This document shows, piece after piece, positions 53,571 to 64,000 of a stretch of 64,000 nucleotides of DNA. How positions within the stretch are numbered: the stretch's first letter is position 1; every line of letters begins with the position of its first letter. Below the pieces are notes generated by a model. The model worked only from the letters and a program-made list of their open reading frames with translations. It had not been told where the DNA came from and made no database searches. Location: positions 3,100,001 through 3,164,000 of the forward strand of contig OY744465.1 in assembly GCA_963556145.1 (NCBI GenBank), given 5' to 3'. Made by a program: the position numbers and the translations under genes. Source of the DNA: Hygrocybe punicea. Lineage: Eukaryota > Basidiomycota > Agaricomycetes > Agaricales > Hygrophoraceae.

Positions 53571-56046
53571 TTATTGATCATCTCCAGATATATTTGACAT
53601 ATCCATATTATTATGTAGCTTTTATTTTCAAAAAAACTATAAACCTGTTCACAAAAATGTTAAAAATGTCATCCATGTCACAATGTCTTATGATTTTTAT
53701 CATTGCAATGTCTTGGGCACAATGTGCTGTCATTGGGATTGGCCTTGTGCCTCCTGCAAATGTCATGCAAAATGTCCCTGTCACACCAACTGTCTCTGTC
53801 ATACACAATGTCATTCTATGCCCAGTTACTTTGAATTTTTATAAAGACAATTTGCAAAAGTATGAAAATCCCCCTTATTTACCAAATTTAATCCCAATTC
53901 ATCATATTGGTCTCCAGTCCACTTCTTCCTCCACATCACCAAACCCTGAAAAATTCACAAATATCCACAACAGCACTGAATTTGTTCTTTCTAGTTGTAA
54001 ATCAGCTCATCCAATTTTTCTATTTGAACTATATGCCAGAATCTTCTTGAACATGTTTGATTTGCTTTCTGTGTATCATTGTACAACCAGCATTGCTAAT
54101 AAGTGCATGTATATTAAGTTAAAACTTCAACAGAATCTGTTCAGAAAACATGACTTCAGAGCTTATTTAAAATATGTAAACAAACTACCTATATTAGCAA
54201 ATGGAGCAATACTGCTGGTTGTCCTAGTTCTGCATCATTTTCTAGCTTTTCAAATGGCTGGTCACTATATTTGCAATAAAACTTCGAAATTATATGACAT
54301 TTTCAAGTCTGAAAATATATCCTGTAATTCTAACCTTGATATTGAATGCATTGGTGGAGGCAAAGCAAATATATTCTCATTCCATGAACTAATGCCTACT
54401 TCAACCAATGACAATGCTAGTATGGATGCAGCTAAATATAAATTCCACTCTTACATGCCAAAAAGTGAAGCACTCTCATTGGAATCATCATCTGAAAAAT
54501 CACTTGTAATTGTAAATCACCCATTTGAATTGTTGATTCCAAAGTTGACCATTGCCAACTTGAAAGTAATTGCAGCTCATCATAGCATTCTTGTCCACTC
54601 AAAAATGAATCAGGCATCAATTCAAACTGCAATACAGAATCATGTGTGCACAAACTGTCCTGAATTTGTATCAATCTTTGAATTTATTAATGAAGAAGTA
54701 ATTGCAATGCACAAGAAAACCTCAAATACCAGTGCAGTCAATAAATTTAAAGCACAACATCCTGACAAATATGCACAACGAAATCTAGCAGTCGTGCAGA
54801 AATTTCACAATGAACACCCTGATAAGCATGCCAAACAACATCTAGCAGCTGTGCAGAAATATCAGAGTGAAAATCCAGAGAAACATGACAAACAACATCT
54901 AGCAGCTGTGCAGAAATTTCAGAGTGAAAATCCTGACAAACATGCAAAGCAAAATCTGGCAGCTGTACAAAAATTTCAGAGTGAAAATCCTGACAAACAT
55001 GCAAAGCAAAATCTGGCAGCTGTACAAAAATTTCAGAGTGAAAATCCTGACAAATATGCAAAGCAAAATCTAGCAGCTGTACAAAATTTTCAGAGTCAAA
55101 ATCCTGACAAGCATGCAAAACAAAATCTGGCAGCTGTGCAGAAATTTCATGTGGAACATCCTGAGATGCATGCAACACAAAACCTTGCAGCTGTTACAAA
55201 ATTCAAAGTTGATCATCATGAGAAGCATCTGCAACACATGTTAGATGCAGTTAGAAGACATACTATGAACCACCCTGAGCAGCATGCACAAACAAATCAG
55301 ATTGCTGTTCAAACATACAGAGATAATATTCAATTCCCTCCAGAACCACCTTCAGCAAAATTGCAACACTCTATAATTTCAGGATTTTGTAGTGATGCCT
55401 CTCCCAACAAATTTATTGAATCTGGTTGTGCTGTCTGTGGAATATTGACACCAATTCTGGAATTGCAAAGCTACACAGACTTGAATTTAAGTTGTTTGAA
55501 ACAAGCTGGTATAACTCAAAAAGAGCGCTTCTCAATAAATGATCCAATTGAATTTTCAGAGAGCCCTATAATAATTGAAGATCTCCATGGTATTTGCAAG
55601 AAGTGTTGCAAATCTTTGGTCAGAGGAAAATGCCCAGCTATGTCTCTGGCAAATGGTTTATGGCTTGGACAAATTCCTAATGAATTAATTAATTTGTCTT
55701 ATGCAGAACAACTGTTAATTGCTAGAGTGAGACACAATAGATGCATTGTTAGGGTTTCTTCAGGAATGCACAAGATGAGAGCAAATGCCATTACATTTGC
55801 CAATCCAACTCCAAAGATTTTTGACATTTTACCCCCACCTGTTGATGAGTTGGATGAAGTACTTGCATTCATTTATACTGGACCATGCAAACCTACCAAG
55901 TCTGATTTTGAGAGAACACCATTGCTTGTTAGAAGAAACAAAGTTGCAACTGCTTTGAATTGGTTGAAACTGAATCACTGTGACTATTTTGACTTGGAGA
56001 TTTCAGAAGAAAACTTGAAACAGTATCCTGAGAATGACATACCAGT
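53447..56046 (+). pseudogene. Replicase E, N-terminal half
   Basis: One open frame to the Hel-B junction at 56,046. A plausible start is the ATG at 53,666, followed by a hydrophobic stretch (QCLMIFIIAMSWAQCAVIG). Then NLFRKHDF, a membrane-like segment ILLVVLVLHHFLAF, LTIANLKVIAAHHS, CTNC, ten copies of a 19-residue repeat (54,740-55,310), GCAVCGIL, and the DUF6570-like block with CKKCCKSL, LLIARVRHNRCIVRVSSG and FIYTGPCKPTKSDFERTP. It ends at YPENDIPV, before Rep. The order equals that of replicases C and E2. The frame continues into Hel-B for 23 codons by chance. No catalytic domain is left. Confidence 0.75.
54740..55310 (+). repeat. Ten 57-bp coding repeats in replicase E
   Basis: Units encode the 19-residue pattern KFQSENPDKHAKQNLAAVQ. 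Central units are nearly identical in DNA, outer ones diverged, which indicates recent expansion from the middle. Replicase E2 has three and replicase C one to two related units. The highly charged, alanine/leucine-spaced pattern could form helices and bind nucleic acid. Confidence 0.85.
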
Positions 56047-57177
56047 TACGAGTTCTTTTAATTTATTAAAAGACTCGTTCTTTATCAGACCTGGTTCAGT
56101 GAGGATTCGTAATTAATTAATTAATTGATTAATTAATTAATAAAGTTGATCGCCTATAGACAAAAATTTTTTGGGCAAGAGATATGATTCTACTTCTGAT
56201 ACCAGAAAATAACACCATGTTGGGGCCATGTGTGGACAAGCTTACATAAGCATCCAAATATGGGTTGCCTCAGAAAAGACACATTACCTTCAAATTATAT
56301 TCAAAATATTCGTACTGACTTCAATTCTTATCGGAATCAGCTGAAAATTGAACTGCTGACTAATATAACCATTTCGGGCAAGGTGTGACAGTCACATGTG
56401 ACCAATCTAACCATATAAGGCAATTTCTGATATCATATAGCAAATTTTTTACTGATCACAATGGTGACAGTCACATGTGACCAGTCTAACTATATAAGAT
56501 AATTTTACATGATATATGCTAAATTTTGAGCTGATCACAGGAGTCATAGTCACATGTGACCACTATTACTATATATGGAAATATCAGCCATATAAGCTGA
56601 AACGAGCTTAACTCAGATAATATACTAATATTTTTACTTAAAACATAAAATTCAATGTGACATTGCCGTATATATACATTATCTTATATGCTAATTATAT
56701 ATTTCAAGCAAAATTACGATGTTCATAATAATCATACAAACAAAAGTTCAATAAAAGAAGAAAGACTTTGTTCATGTCATATGTAATATTAGCCCAATCA
56801 CCAAGCACAGCTGTATCCATAAGTCAATTATTATCATAATATTTAGGAGACAGTTGTATTTGACAGTTGACCTATTGCTTCCTCAACATTTCTTTTATGG
56901 CTGAGCATATTATATAATGATACAGCACAGAAGACATGACAGTAATAGAGGAGGTTGATGAACACTCAAGACACTCTATGTAGTTTAGTTTTTCTACTTT
57001 TCATGTTGCTGAGGTGAAAGATGGGCTTATTAGAACAATTGGCAGTATACAACATATGATATATATCTTATACCATATGTAACATGCTTTATACAATTGT
57101 TTATGTCGTCATGGAAGTAGAGAGGGGAAAAAAAGAACTCGTTCATGCCATGCGCAGCACTGGCCCACTAAACAAGT
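56047..57177 (+). mobile_element. Hel-B copy 4, complete
   Basis: TACGAGTTCTTTTAAT palindrome at the left, TTTATCAGACCTGGTTCAGT, GTCACATGTGAC palindromes near 56,390, 56,470 and 56,545, and end AAGAACTCGTTCATGCC, stem-loop GCCATGCGCAGCACTGGC, ..CTAAACAAGT. 1131 bp, non-coding. It interrupts replicase E after the codon for Pro. Confidence 0.78.
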
Positions 57178-57381
57178 AACATTAATGTATCTTACTGTAC
57201 TTGTATGTGATGCGGTCCCATGATTTATATCGAGTTTCACATGTTTTGTTATGCATGTATTTTGTGCTACTACTACTCAATTTGTCTGCTGGTGATTAAA
57301 CCGAAGATTTTATATGATTGAGTCTTTGATTAAACAGTGTTAAATATCTGAAATGTCTCATACTACGTCTCTTGTTCATCC

Positions 57382-58540
57382 TCAGAAAAGTCCGCATTCC
57401 TCTTTAATGTCTTTAAAACTTTGGGCTTCTGAAACAATGCTTGTGCAAGTGCAAGTGCAGCTTTCTGATAAGACATTAACAATTGGGATAACAACGGACA
57501 ATGAAATTTGATTTCCAACCTTTGTGAATGTATTGTCAATCAAGGCAAGTGATCGAAGCACAATCACAAGTCTAAAATCTTTGCTGACATTGTTTTTATC
57601 ACCACTGGCAAGAGGGACTACCAAGAATGAAAGTCGTGCTTCCACAATATCTCCGACAGAAATATTGGTTGGATTCATGCGGGTATATCTAAGGTAGAGT
57701 ATTTGGCATGGGAAATTTCATATAACTGTAAACCTTACTGGAAGCCACCATCATCCTTTGTCACCCGTTGAAAATAGCCAACTTCATTATCCACAGTATG
57801 GCGATACTTGGAATCTACGGATGCCAGAATTCCATCAGGATCAACAAGGTTGTTGAAAGGTACAACTTCAGCAGATGCCGCAATTGCACCAGTACTGAAA
57901 TATCAGTTGCCAGCTCCTACAACAATCCATTCCTCGAACATATCAGGCATCCAGTCTTTTAACGTGTCCGAACGCATATGCTTGGCAAAGGTCGCACAAA
58001 TTGCTGATATACCCTCCAAAGCCGCCTTGTACTTGTGGGTATCCAAACCAGTCAATTGTATTGCCTGCCTAATACGCATTGGATTCCTGAAATTTGAGTA
58101 AGTTCTTCATTCACATCATTGTGCTGAAAATACCTGGGTAGCTTGAGAACTGGTGGTAGTTCACAGTGAGTGAGGATGCCTGTCAGACGTAATACTACTT
58201 CTTCAGGTCCTTCTCCCAGTCCCCCCTTTACAAGTTGGTACTGATGACGGTCTTTCTTATAGCGGACTTGCAGTGAATCAAGAAGGCCATCAGCCTGTAT
58301 GCAGCTAAGTTTTTGCTGTGTCGCAAAGATATTCAGGCTCTTACTTTAGTCAATGTGCAGAGATAGCTAGCTTGCTTGGAACTGTTATACTGTATGGAGG
58401 CTTCAAGTTCCAGTTTTTCACCTGTAATTATATGATTGAATCAAGCTATGGCAGTATAAAATTCTTCTACTCACCAGCAGCTACCAGCTCATAAAACTTA
58501 TTCATAGATTGCTATGGGAGGGAGGTACTTGCGTATACAG
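57382..58540 (-). pseudogene. Gene X: unknown protein of a repeated fungal family
   Basis: Minus-strand exons joined by short GT..AG introns (57,690-57,738 and about 58,097-58,143). The order is RYKKDRHQYQLVKGG, VLRLTGILTHCELPPVLKLP, NPMRIRQAIQLTGLDTHKYKAALEGI, DWMPDMFEEWIVVGAG, NNLVDPDGIL and NPTNISVGDIVEARLSFLVVPL..LRSLALID, ending at a stop at 57,382. I recall hypothetical proteins with these blocks from Agaricomycete genomes, but cannot name a domain. A TGA (57,903-57,905) follows VVGAGN in frame, so this copy is probably inactive unless spliced around. It is divergent to gene Y and lies downstream of the TET/JBP-like gene. The 5' end is uncertain. Confidence 0.5.
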
Positions 58541-58735
58541 ACTATATATGCAGATTTTCGCACGTTGGATTATATTCATATTGGTATGTCTTGTAACAAA
58601 TAGCATTGGTTAGGTCTCTGGCTGTTCTCCTCTAATATATACTTTAACCAGATAAAATCGCCTCATTAATGTGCAATCTGTATTTGTCGCACTACACATC
58701 AACATTCTGTACAGTTAACAATTTGTTGAGCACAT
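58541..58735. other. Spacer between divergent genes X and Y
   Basis: AT-rich, with no frame; probable promoter region for one or both genes. Confidence 0.35.
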
Positions 58736-58847
58736 GTCTTGTAGAATGTGCTGGAAAGACGATTACATTTCTGGTACACGTGATATATCACGTCTTGTAG
58801 AATATGCTGGAAAGACGATTACATTCCTGGTACACGTGATACATGTG
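58736..58847 (+). repeat. 56-bp tandem duplication upstream of gene Y
   Basis: GTCTTGTAGAATGTGCTGG.. is repeated twice with a few changes (58,736-58,791 and 58,792-58,847). Each unit ends with GGTACACGTGATA, containing a CACGTG-type E-box. It lies 60 bp before the gene Y start codon. Confidence 0.85.
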
Positions 58848-58907
58848 TATCATTATTTGTAAAAAGAGGTTATTGAAAACAAACTTGTCCTTGTATTTTA
58901 CTGTATC

Positions 58908-61642
58908 ATGTCATCCATGTCCCGTCGTGCTGCAACAAAGCAAAGCTCCAAGTATGTTTTCATTTCTGATTTAGCATAACTATTCCACCTGGGACTGATT
59001 GCTTTGAATTAGATCTATTTCTCGTAAAAAAGCAACCAAGCAAGTCAATGAGCGTGAATATGGTTCCAGGTATTCATTAAACTTCTACACGTCACTACTT
59101 ACTAAGATGTTTCTACAGTGACATGGATGTACTGTATGTTGTTCAGGACTTTACACATCAACTCACAACTTACATTAAATAGAGGGGAATCGGACGGTGA
59201 CAATGTCATCAAGTATCTACTTGTTCTTGCCTTAGTGACCGACCACTCATCCACTCATTTCTAAACAGAGATGTGTCATCAAAGATTAATCCGTCCACTC
59301 CTACAAGGGCTTCCCGATCCATCCAGCGTTCCAAGAAACGCGCTGTATCTGAGTCTGACTCTGAAGGTCAGCCTATTGCAAAGCTACCGTAAGTGCCACC
59401 TTTGTGTATTCTAGGTCTTTGGTTTAGCACACAATAGGGTTAACAAACGCCAAAAGTCTTTGTATGCATGCGTAAATGACTTAGCCATTTTTATCATGTG
59501 CTGACTTTGCAAATCTAGAAATAACAAGAAGTCCAAGTCCAAAGATGTTCCATTGGTTTATGAGGATGAGGATGAGGATGATGTATTTTTGTAAGCACCA
59601 ACCGCTTTTGCATTATCTGTTAACATGAACATGCTGATGGGACATTTACTAGCGTTAAATCTAACACAAAGAAAGCAAAAGGGTATGTATCATATGATTG
59701 CAAATACACTATATTAACCGTATATCTGTTACCATCTATCAGCCATCAGTCTGACTCTGCATTAATTGATGTTGACGCTGAAGAATCTGAAGGGTATGCC
59801 ACTTTACATTTGTGGATATGTGCTGAGGAGATGTTATCAATAGTCTTCCTGTACCGGATGATATGGCTACTGACAATATTTCTGAGGATAATCAGTCAGT
59901 GGCACGTACTAATCGTACAAAGTAAGTTTGTGTTGATTCTGTGTGGTACTTCCCTTATAATCCTTCACAGCCTGGGTTGTGGACAGTGATAGCGATATTG
60001 AGTTGGTCAAGTTTGTCGCTCATATGTTACTGTATCCATGCATCAATACTAATATTCTGTAGTCCTCATGTCAAAGGAAGAAAGGAGCGGTGAGTTATTC
60101 AAACTGATGCTTCATAGGTATACTTGATTCACACCATACCAGAGTACGTGTACAAGAAACGTCAAACATCACCAATGAATCAAAGGGCTCAAACGATGAG
60201 GCAAGAATACCAAGTAGGAGCTGTCTTCATCTCTGGAGTTACGCTTATATTTCCGTAGGACTGTGGTCAAGAAGAGCAAATTCAAACCAGCAATACCCAG
60301 TGAGAACATGGTTCCAGTATATCAGAGAACAACCGAGAACAAGTTTAGTTTTTCATTGTTGATCATGTTCACCATTTGATTAGTTTCCAGGCCAGTATCC
60401 AAGGGCAAGAAGAAAGTCACTGACCAGGAGGAGAAACTTGTGTATATGGAGGATTTGCCTGAAGCGTATGTATTGCGTATCTAATTCTATATGGCAGCTG
60501 ATTAGGTAATAGTGATTCGTTTGTTAATCCTACTACTGAGAAGGCACCATTGGACTGTGAAGTCACTGACCCGGGTCTGTTTGATCCTTTCATTGCTGAC
60601 ACATATGGAAATCTTCCTCACCTCCAGTGTGTATGTTGTTTCTCAAGTCTTATTCTAACTCACATGTTCAATCAAGTGCTGGTACACTTGTCACGTCAAA
60701 CAATGGACCGAATCCCATGGGTCCCTTTTATTTGAGCTTAATTCCTGATGTTTGTCCAGGTGTCAATATCGAGTGAGATTTATTTTATTACATTGAAAAA
60801 TATACTGATGTAGTTACTCACCAATATAATTAATAGTGTTATCATCAAGGCCATTACGTTCACGAGGATCTTTGTTAATCCCTCACGTGCATCACCCTCT
60901 ATTGTCAAGTCCGCTGCATCTTCTGATTCTGTTCGGAGCACAAGATATGCCATTCAAGCGAACGCTCCCCACAATTTTCTCTACACTGTTTTCACTTCCG
61001 TTCTTGCTGTCAACTCCTCCAATTTGCATGAGCGTGATTCTCAAGGGATGTTCCGCCAGATAACCGGCACTTTGTGCACCCAGGAGTGGGAACACTTCTG
61101 TGCCTTCTTTTGTATGGTTTTTAAGGCCAAAGAACTTCATGCCCAGATCTATGAAGATGCGATATCCATCAGCACCAGAGCCAAGCCTAAGGACGGTGGA
61201 GGTAAACCATGATTAACTTTGTTAATATGATTGCTGAGTTGTGTATAGACCGTTCTCAGCAAGGATTCAGCCGTTTGTTGGCTAAAGGCTCACCTGCCAA
61301 ATCACCTGTTAAAGTAGCCGGATCATCGAGGACTGGAGCAGTGAAGGGTGCTCTGAATTTTGATGACCATGGTGAGTTGTCGTATTTCGTTAAATTGTGT
61401 TACCAATCATTAATATGTGCTATGTATGTAACTCAGTTCCAATCTACGATGGGAGAAAGGGCAACTTCAACACGAATCAACTGCAACTTCTAGATACAAC
61501 GTTGAATCCTTGGACTGACGATTTATCTGGCAGCGTCTGTCTTGTTGGATACACCACAAATACTTGGGTTGGCAAAGAGCTTTCCACACAGTTGTCACTC
61601 AACATGCAATGGGTTGTCGTCCTCGCATCATGCAATGAGTAG
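58908..61642 (+). CDS. Gene Y: multi-exon unknown protein with basic tail and conserved C-terminus
   Basis: The ATG at 58,908 (MSSMSRRAATKQSS) is followed by about a dozen small exons separated by short GT..AG introns. The N-terminal half is basic and acidic by turns (RASRSIQRSKKRAVSESDSEG, VYEDEDEDDVF, KKKVTDQEEKLVYMEDLP) and looks disordered and nuclear. The C-terminal half has blocks typical of a conserved unit: FVNPSRASPS, QGMFRQITGTLCTQEWEHFCAFFCMVF, VPIYDGRKGNFN and LVGYTTNTWVGKE, ending at TAG 61,640-61,642. Similar hypothetical proteins are recalled from repeat-rich regions of Agaricomycetes; function is unknown. A second copy of its last 28 codons lies at 26.0 kb. Exon borders were not fully resolved, so treat the span as approximate. 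Confidence 0.5.
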
Positions 61643-61695
61643 TATTTGATTATCTCCAATATCTGTCGCTGAATACCTTGTATATAACCACCTCC

Positions 61696-62978
61696 ACTTG
61701 TTTAGAGGGCCAATGCTTCGCATGGCATGAACGAGTTCTTCTTTTCCTCTCCTCACTTTCATCATAGCAACCTCTCACCATAGCAATATAAAAAGTAAAA
61801 AAAATAAAACTGCATAGCATGTCTCAACCTCCTCTCCCACTGTCATGTCTTCTTTGCTTCATCATGATGCAATATTCTCAGCCAAAAAAGAGAGCAACAC
61901 AATACATTAACTGTCAAATACAACTGTCTTTAAACAGTATGATAACAATTGACTTACATTTGCTAAACCCTACTTCTCCATAACTTTGCCACACAACAGA
62001 TGATAACATGAAGACAGCTGTGCTTGAGTGGACCAATGTTGCATATGGCATGAACAAAGTCTTGTTTCTATTATTGAATATTTATTTGTATGATTATTAC
62101 AAACATCAATAAGTGATTTTGCTTGAAATATATAATTAGTATATAATATATACAGCGATATCACATTGAATTATATGTTTTAAGTAAAAATATCATTATA
62201 TCATCTGAGTTACACTAATTTCTGCTTATATGGCTGATATTTCTATATATAGTAATGGTAGTCACATGTGACTATGACTCCTGTGATCACCTCGAAATTT
62301 AGGATATATGGTATAAAATTACCTTATATGGTTAGACTGGTCACATGTGACTATCACCATTGCGATCAGCAAAAAATTTGCTATACAATATCAGAAATTG
62401 CCTTATATGGTTAGAGTGGTCACATCTGACTGTCACATCTGACCCGAAATGATAATATTAGGCAGCAGTTCAATTTTCAGCTGAATCTGATAAGAATTAA
62501 GGCCAGGATAAATATTGTGAATATCATTGCATTTGTGTAATGAATATGATGAGCAGTATGTGATTTAGCATATATTATGCAAAATTACCATACATGGTTA
62601 GACTGGTCACATGTGACTGTCACACCTTGCCCGAAATGTTTATATTAGTCAGCAGTTCAATTTTCAGCTAATTCTGATAAGAACTGAAGGCAGTATGAAT
62701 ATTTTGAATATAATTGGAAGGTAATTTGTCTTGTGTGAGACATCTCATATTTGGATGCTTATGTAAGCCACTCCAAACATGGCCCCGATTTTATGTTACA
62801 TTCCAGCATAAGAAGTAGAATCATATCTCTTGCCCAAAATAAATTTCTCTATAGGCGATGCAAAAACATTAATGAATTAATTAATGAATTAATGAATTAA
62901 TTAATTAATTAATTACGAACCTTCACTGAACCAGGTCTGATAAAGAACGAGTCTTTTAATAAATTAAAAGAACTCGTA
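61696..62978 (-). mobile_element. Hel-B copy 5, complete
   Basis: Minus strand: TACGAGTTCTTTTAAT palindrome (62,946-62,978), TTTATCAGACCTGGTTCAGT, an expanded TTAAT microsatellite, GTCACATGTGAC palindromes, and end AAGAACTCGTTCATGCC, stem-loop GCCATGCGAAGCATTGGC, ..CTCTAAACAAGT at 61,696. 1283 bp. It is almost identical to copy 1 (413-1752), so both are recent. One of the GTCACATGTGAC palindromes is altered to GTCACATCTGAC. Confidence 0.8.
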
Positions 62979-63171
62979 ACCCCCCCTTTGGATTCGTCTT
63001 TGTCTGGAATTGTCTGTTGATACCCTAGCCTGTACATTTTTGTATTCATGTTTTAAATTATTGCCAGCCGGTCTGCATATTGTTCTTGTCTGATTACTAA
63101 GAGTTTTCTTACTCTGAAAGCTAAACTCCGAAAATTAAACTCAACGGTTTCAATACTCTTGCCTGCATACC

Positions 63172-63246
63172 ATGTTGTTCCACTGTGTTGTGTTTCTATT
63201 ATTGTTGCTCTTTCCTGCTCCATCTTGTCATTTGAACAGTGCTAAG
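63172..63246 (+). pseudogene. First exon of a Hel-A-type replicase relative
   Basis: The frame from the ATG at 63,172 encodes LFHCVVFLLLLLFPAPS, matching LFYCVVFLLLLLFPIPS of the Hel-A copies. A donor-like GTGGGT follows at 63,247. No further coding exon is visible before the window ends. The stretch 62,979-63,170 shows nothing. Confidence 0.45.
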
Positions 63247-63509
63247 GTGGGTGTCATAACTGGATTGCTGTATTGCCGCAACTAATATCTATTGAGAGTA
63301 TAGGCTAGTTCAATTGACCCGTATCATATGGCATATACAGATGATGCGGACATGTTTGCTGGTATATATTTCAAGATCCCATAGTCATTTGAAGCTGATA
63401 AGAATCATAGACACAAATGCATCATCGAGTATATAACTTCTGACCAATCGCATTTGTGTTAGCTGACCTATTCATAACAACAGAAACATCTCATGGCCTT
63501 GTCCATAAG

Positions 63510-63960
63510 ATACAAGGCTGGGTGTTATACTATCGCCCTGATACACCCCAGGATAGGGTGTTATACTATCATCCTGACACACCCCAGGATAGGACACAAA
63601 TATCTTCTTATTGTCTTGTTCATCTGTCCCAAGACTGGGTGTTATATCATTGTCCTGATACACCCCAGGATATGTGCTTTTTTATCATCCTGTTTATGCA
63701 CCGCAGAACTTGAGTGTAAAAACACAATCATCTTATCATCTTGCTCATGTGTCTCATAACATGCTATTGAATTATCAACCCGATGCACTCCAGGATATGG
63801 TGCTTTTTTATCATTCTGTTCATGCACTGCAGAACCTGAGTTTAATGACACAAATATCTCCTTATCATTTTGCTCATGTGTCCCAAGACAGGCTATTCAA
63901 TTATCAAGCTAATGCATGCCAGGATATAGTGTTTTTCTATCATTCTATATATAGGTCTGC
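63510..63960 (+). repeat. Degenerate tandem repeat
   Basis: Three to four units of about 130-145 bp with CACCCCAGGATAT, GTGTTATACTATC or GTGCTTTTTTATC, CTGTTCATGCAC, GCAGAACTTGAG and TTGCTCATGTGTC blocks. Frames across it are by-products of repetition. The array may continue beyond the window. Confidence 0.7.
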
Positions 63961-64000
63961 ACCACAGAAATTGATTTCAAGGACACAGACAATGTGTGAT

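Larger units (their letters stand above)
52175..57177 (+). mobile_element. Chimeric Helitron E: Hel-B-type 5' end, partial replicase, complete Hel-B at the 3' side
   Basis: The 5' end TACAAGTTCTTTTAATTT is a Hel-B terminus with one change, and about 470 bp after it match Hel-B. A coding region for the N-terminal half of a replicase follows, which is cut at 56,046 by a complete Hel-B (56,047-57,177). After that element the sequence does not continue the replicase. Joining 52,174 to 57,178 gives plain AT-rich sequence that reads like the 3' flank of the TET/JBP-like gene. I infer that this whole 5003-bp segment moved as one unit using the 3' end of the nested Hel-B. Confidence 0.55.

Noticed and set aside
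56047..56116. C-terminal 23 residues of the frame of replicase E
   Set aside because: They are translated from the Hel-B end and appear in any frame cut by this element; they are not replicase sequence.
413..62978. Terminal palindromes (TTAAT or CCAT type) as transcription terminators
   Set aside because: They occur only at the 5' ends of Helitron-like units and not at gene ends.

Overview
The window is repeat-rich nuclear DNA of a filamentous fungus, most likely an Agaricomycete. Evidence: short GT..AG introns (49-69 bp), a Ty1/copia element with a half-tRNA primer site, Helitrons whose replicase carries a DUF6570-like region and a C-terminal USP-like protease, and a TET/JBP-type dioxygenase gene, a class expanded in mushroom-forming fungi. 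Almost no sequence can be called an ordinary host gene. The window is a stack of nested transposons, and family names below (Hel-A, Hel-B, C, D, E, E2) are my own labels.

Most of the stack is built by Helitron-like elements with one end grammar: a 5' terminal palindrome starting TACGAGTTCTT and a 3' end made of AAGAACTCGTTCATGCC, a small stem-loop and a terminus ..CAAGT. This matches the asymmetric-end layout described for Helitron2/Helentron elements. Five Hel-A-type 5' ends and six Hel-B-type 5' ends are present. Four insertions interrupt reading frames that rejoin in frame when the element is removed, which fixes the ends to the base and shows insertion directly 3' of a T without target duplication.

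Layout: 1-3160, a broken gene hit by Hel-B, a 100-N gap with duplicated contig ends, and an inverted truncated Hel-B. 3161-5606, a truncated unknown gene, triplet-rich DNA and old GC-rich minisatellite. 5607-6770, Hel-B. 6848-18634, replicase gene of Helitron C, split by Hel-A copy 1 (which itself carries two hAT-like MITEs) and by one nonsense codon. 18635-22188, fragments of Helitron D split by Hel-A copy 2. 22189-25750, 5' half of an autonomous Hel-A relative (E2) on the minus strand. 26164-35165, a young copia element (identical LTRs, CTTAT target duplication) with Hel-A copy 3 inside pol. 36.3-37.8 kb, small repeats. 38067-45785, a large Hel-A-ended unit with an inverted-repeat segment and a nested Hel-B. 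46.75-52.07 kb, a TET/JBP-chromodomain gene with two nonsense codons. 52175-57177, a chimeric Helitron holding the N-terminal half of a replicase plus a complete Hel-B. 57.4-61.6 kb, two divergent multi-exon genes of unknown function. 61696-62978, Hel-B. 63-64 kb, a replicase-like first exon and a degenerate tandem repeat.

Functionally, the Helitron replicases (HUH Rep, PIF1-type helicase, USP-like protease) are the presumed mobilisers of the short Hel-A and Hel-B copies, which keep only terminal regions, arrays of palindromic repeats and, in Hel-A, the first and last coding pieces of a replicase. Every replicase in the window is broken, so movement would need an intact copy elsewhere in the genome. 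All assignments rest on reading the sequence and on recalled family knowledge; no database search was run.
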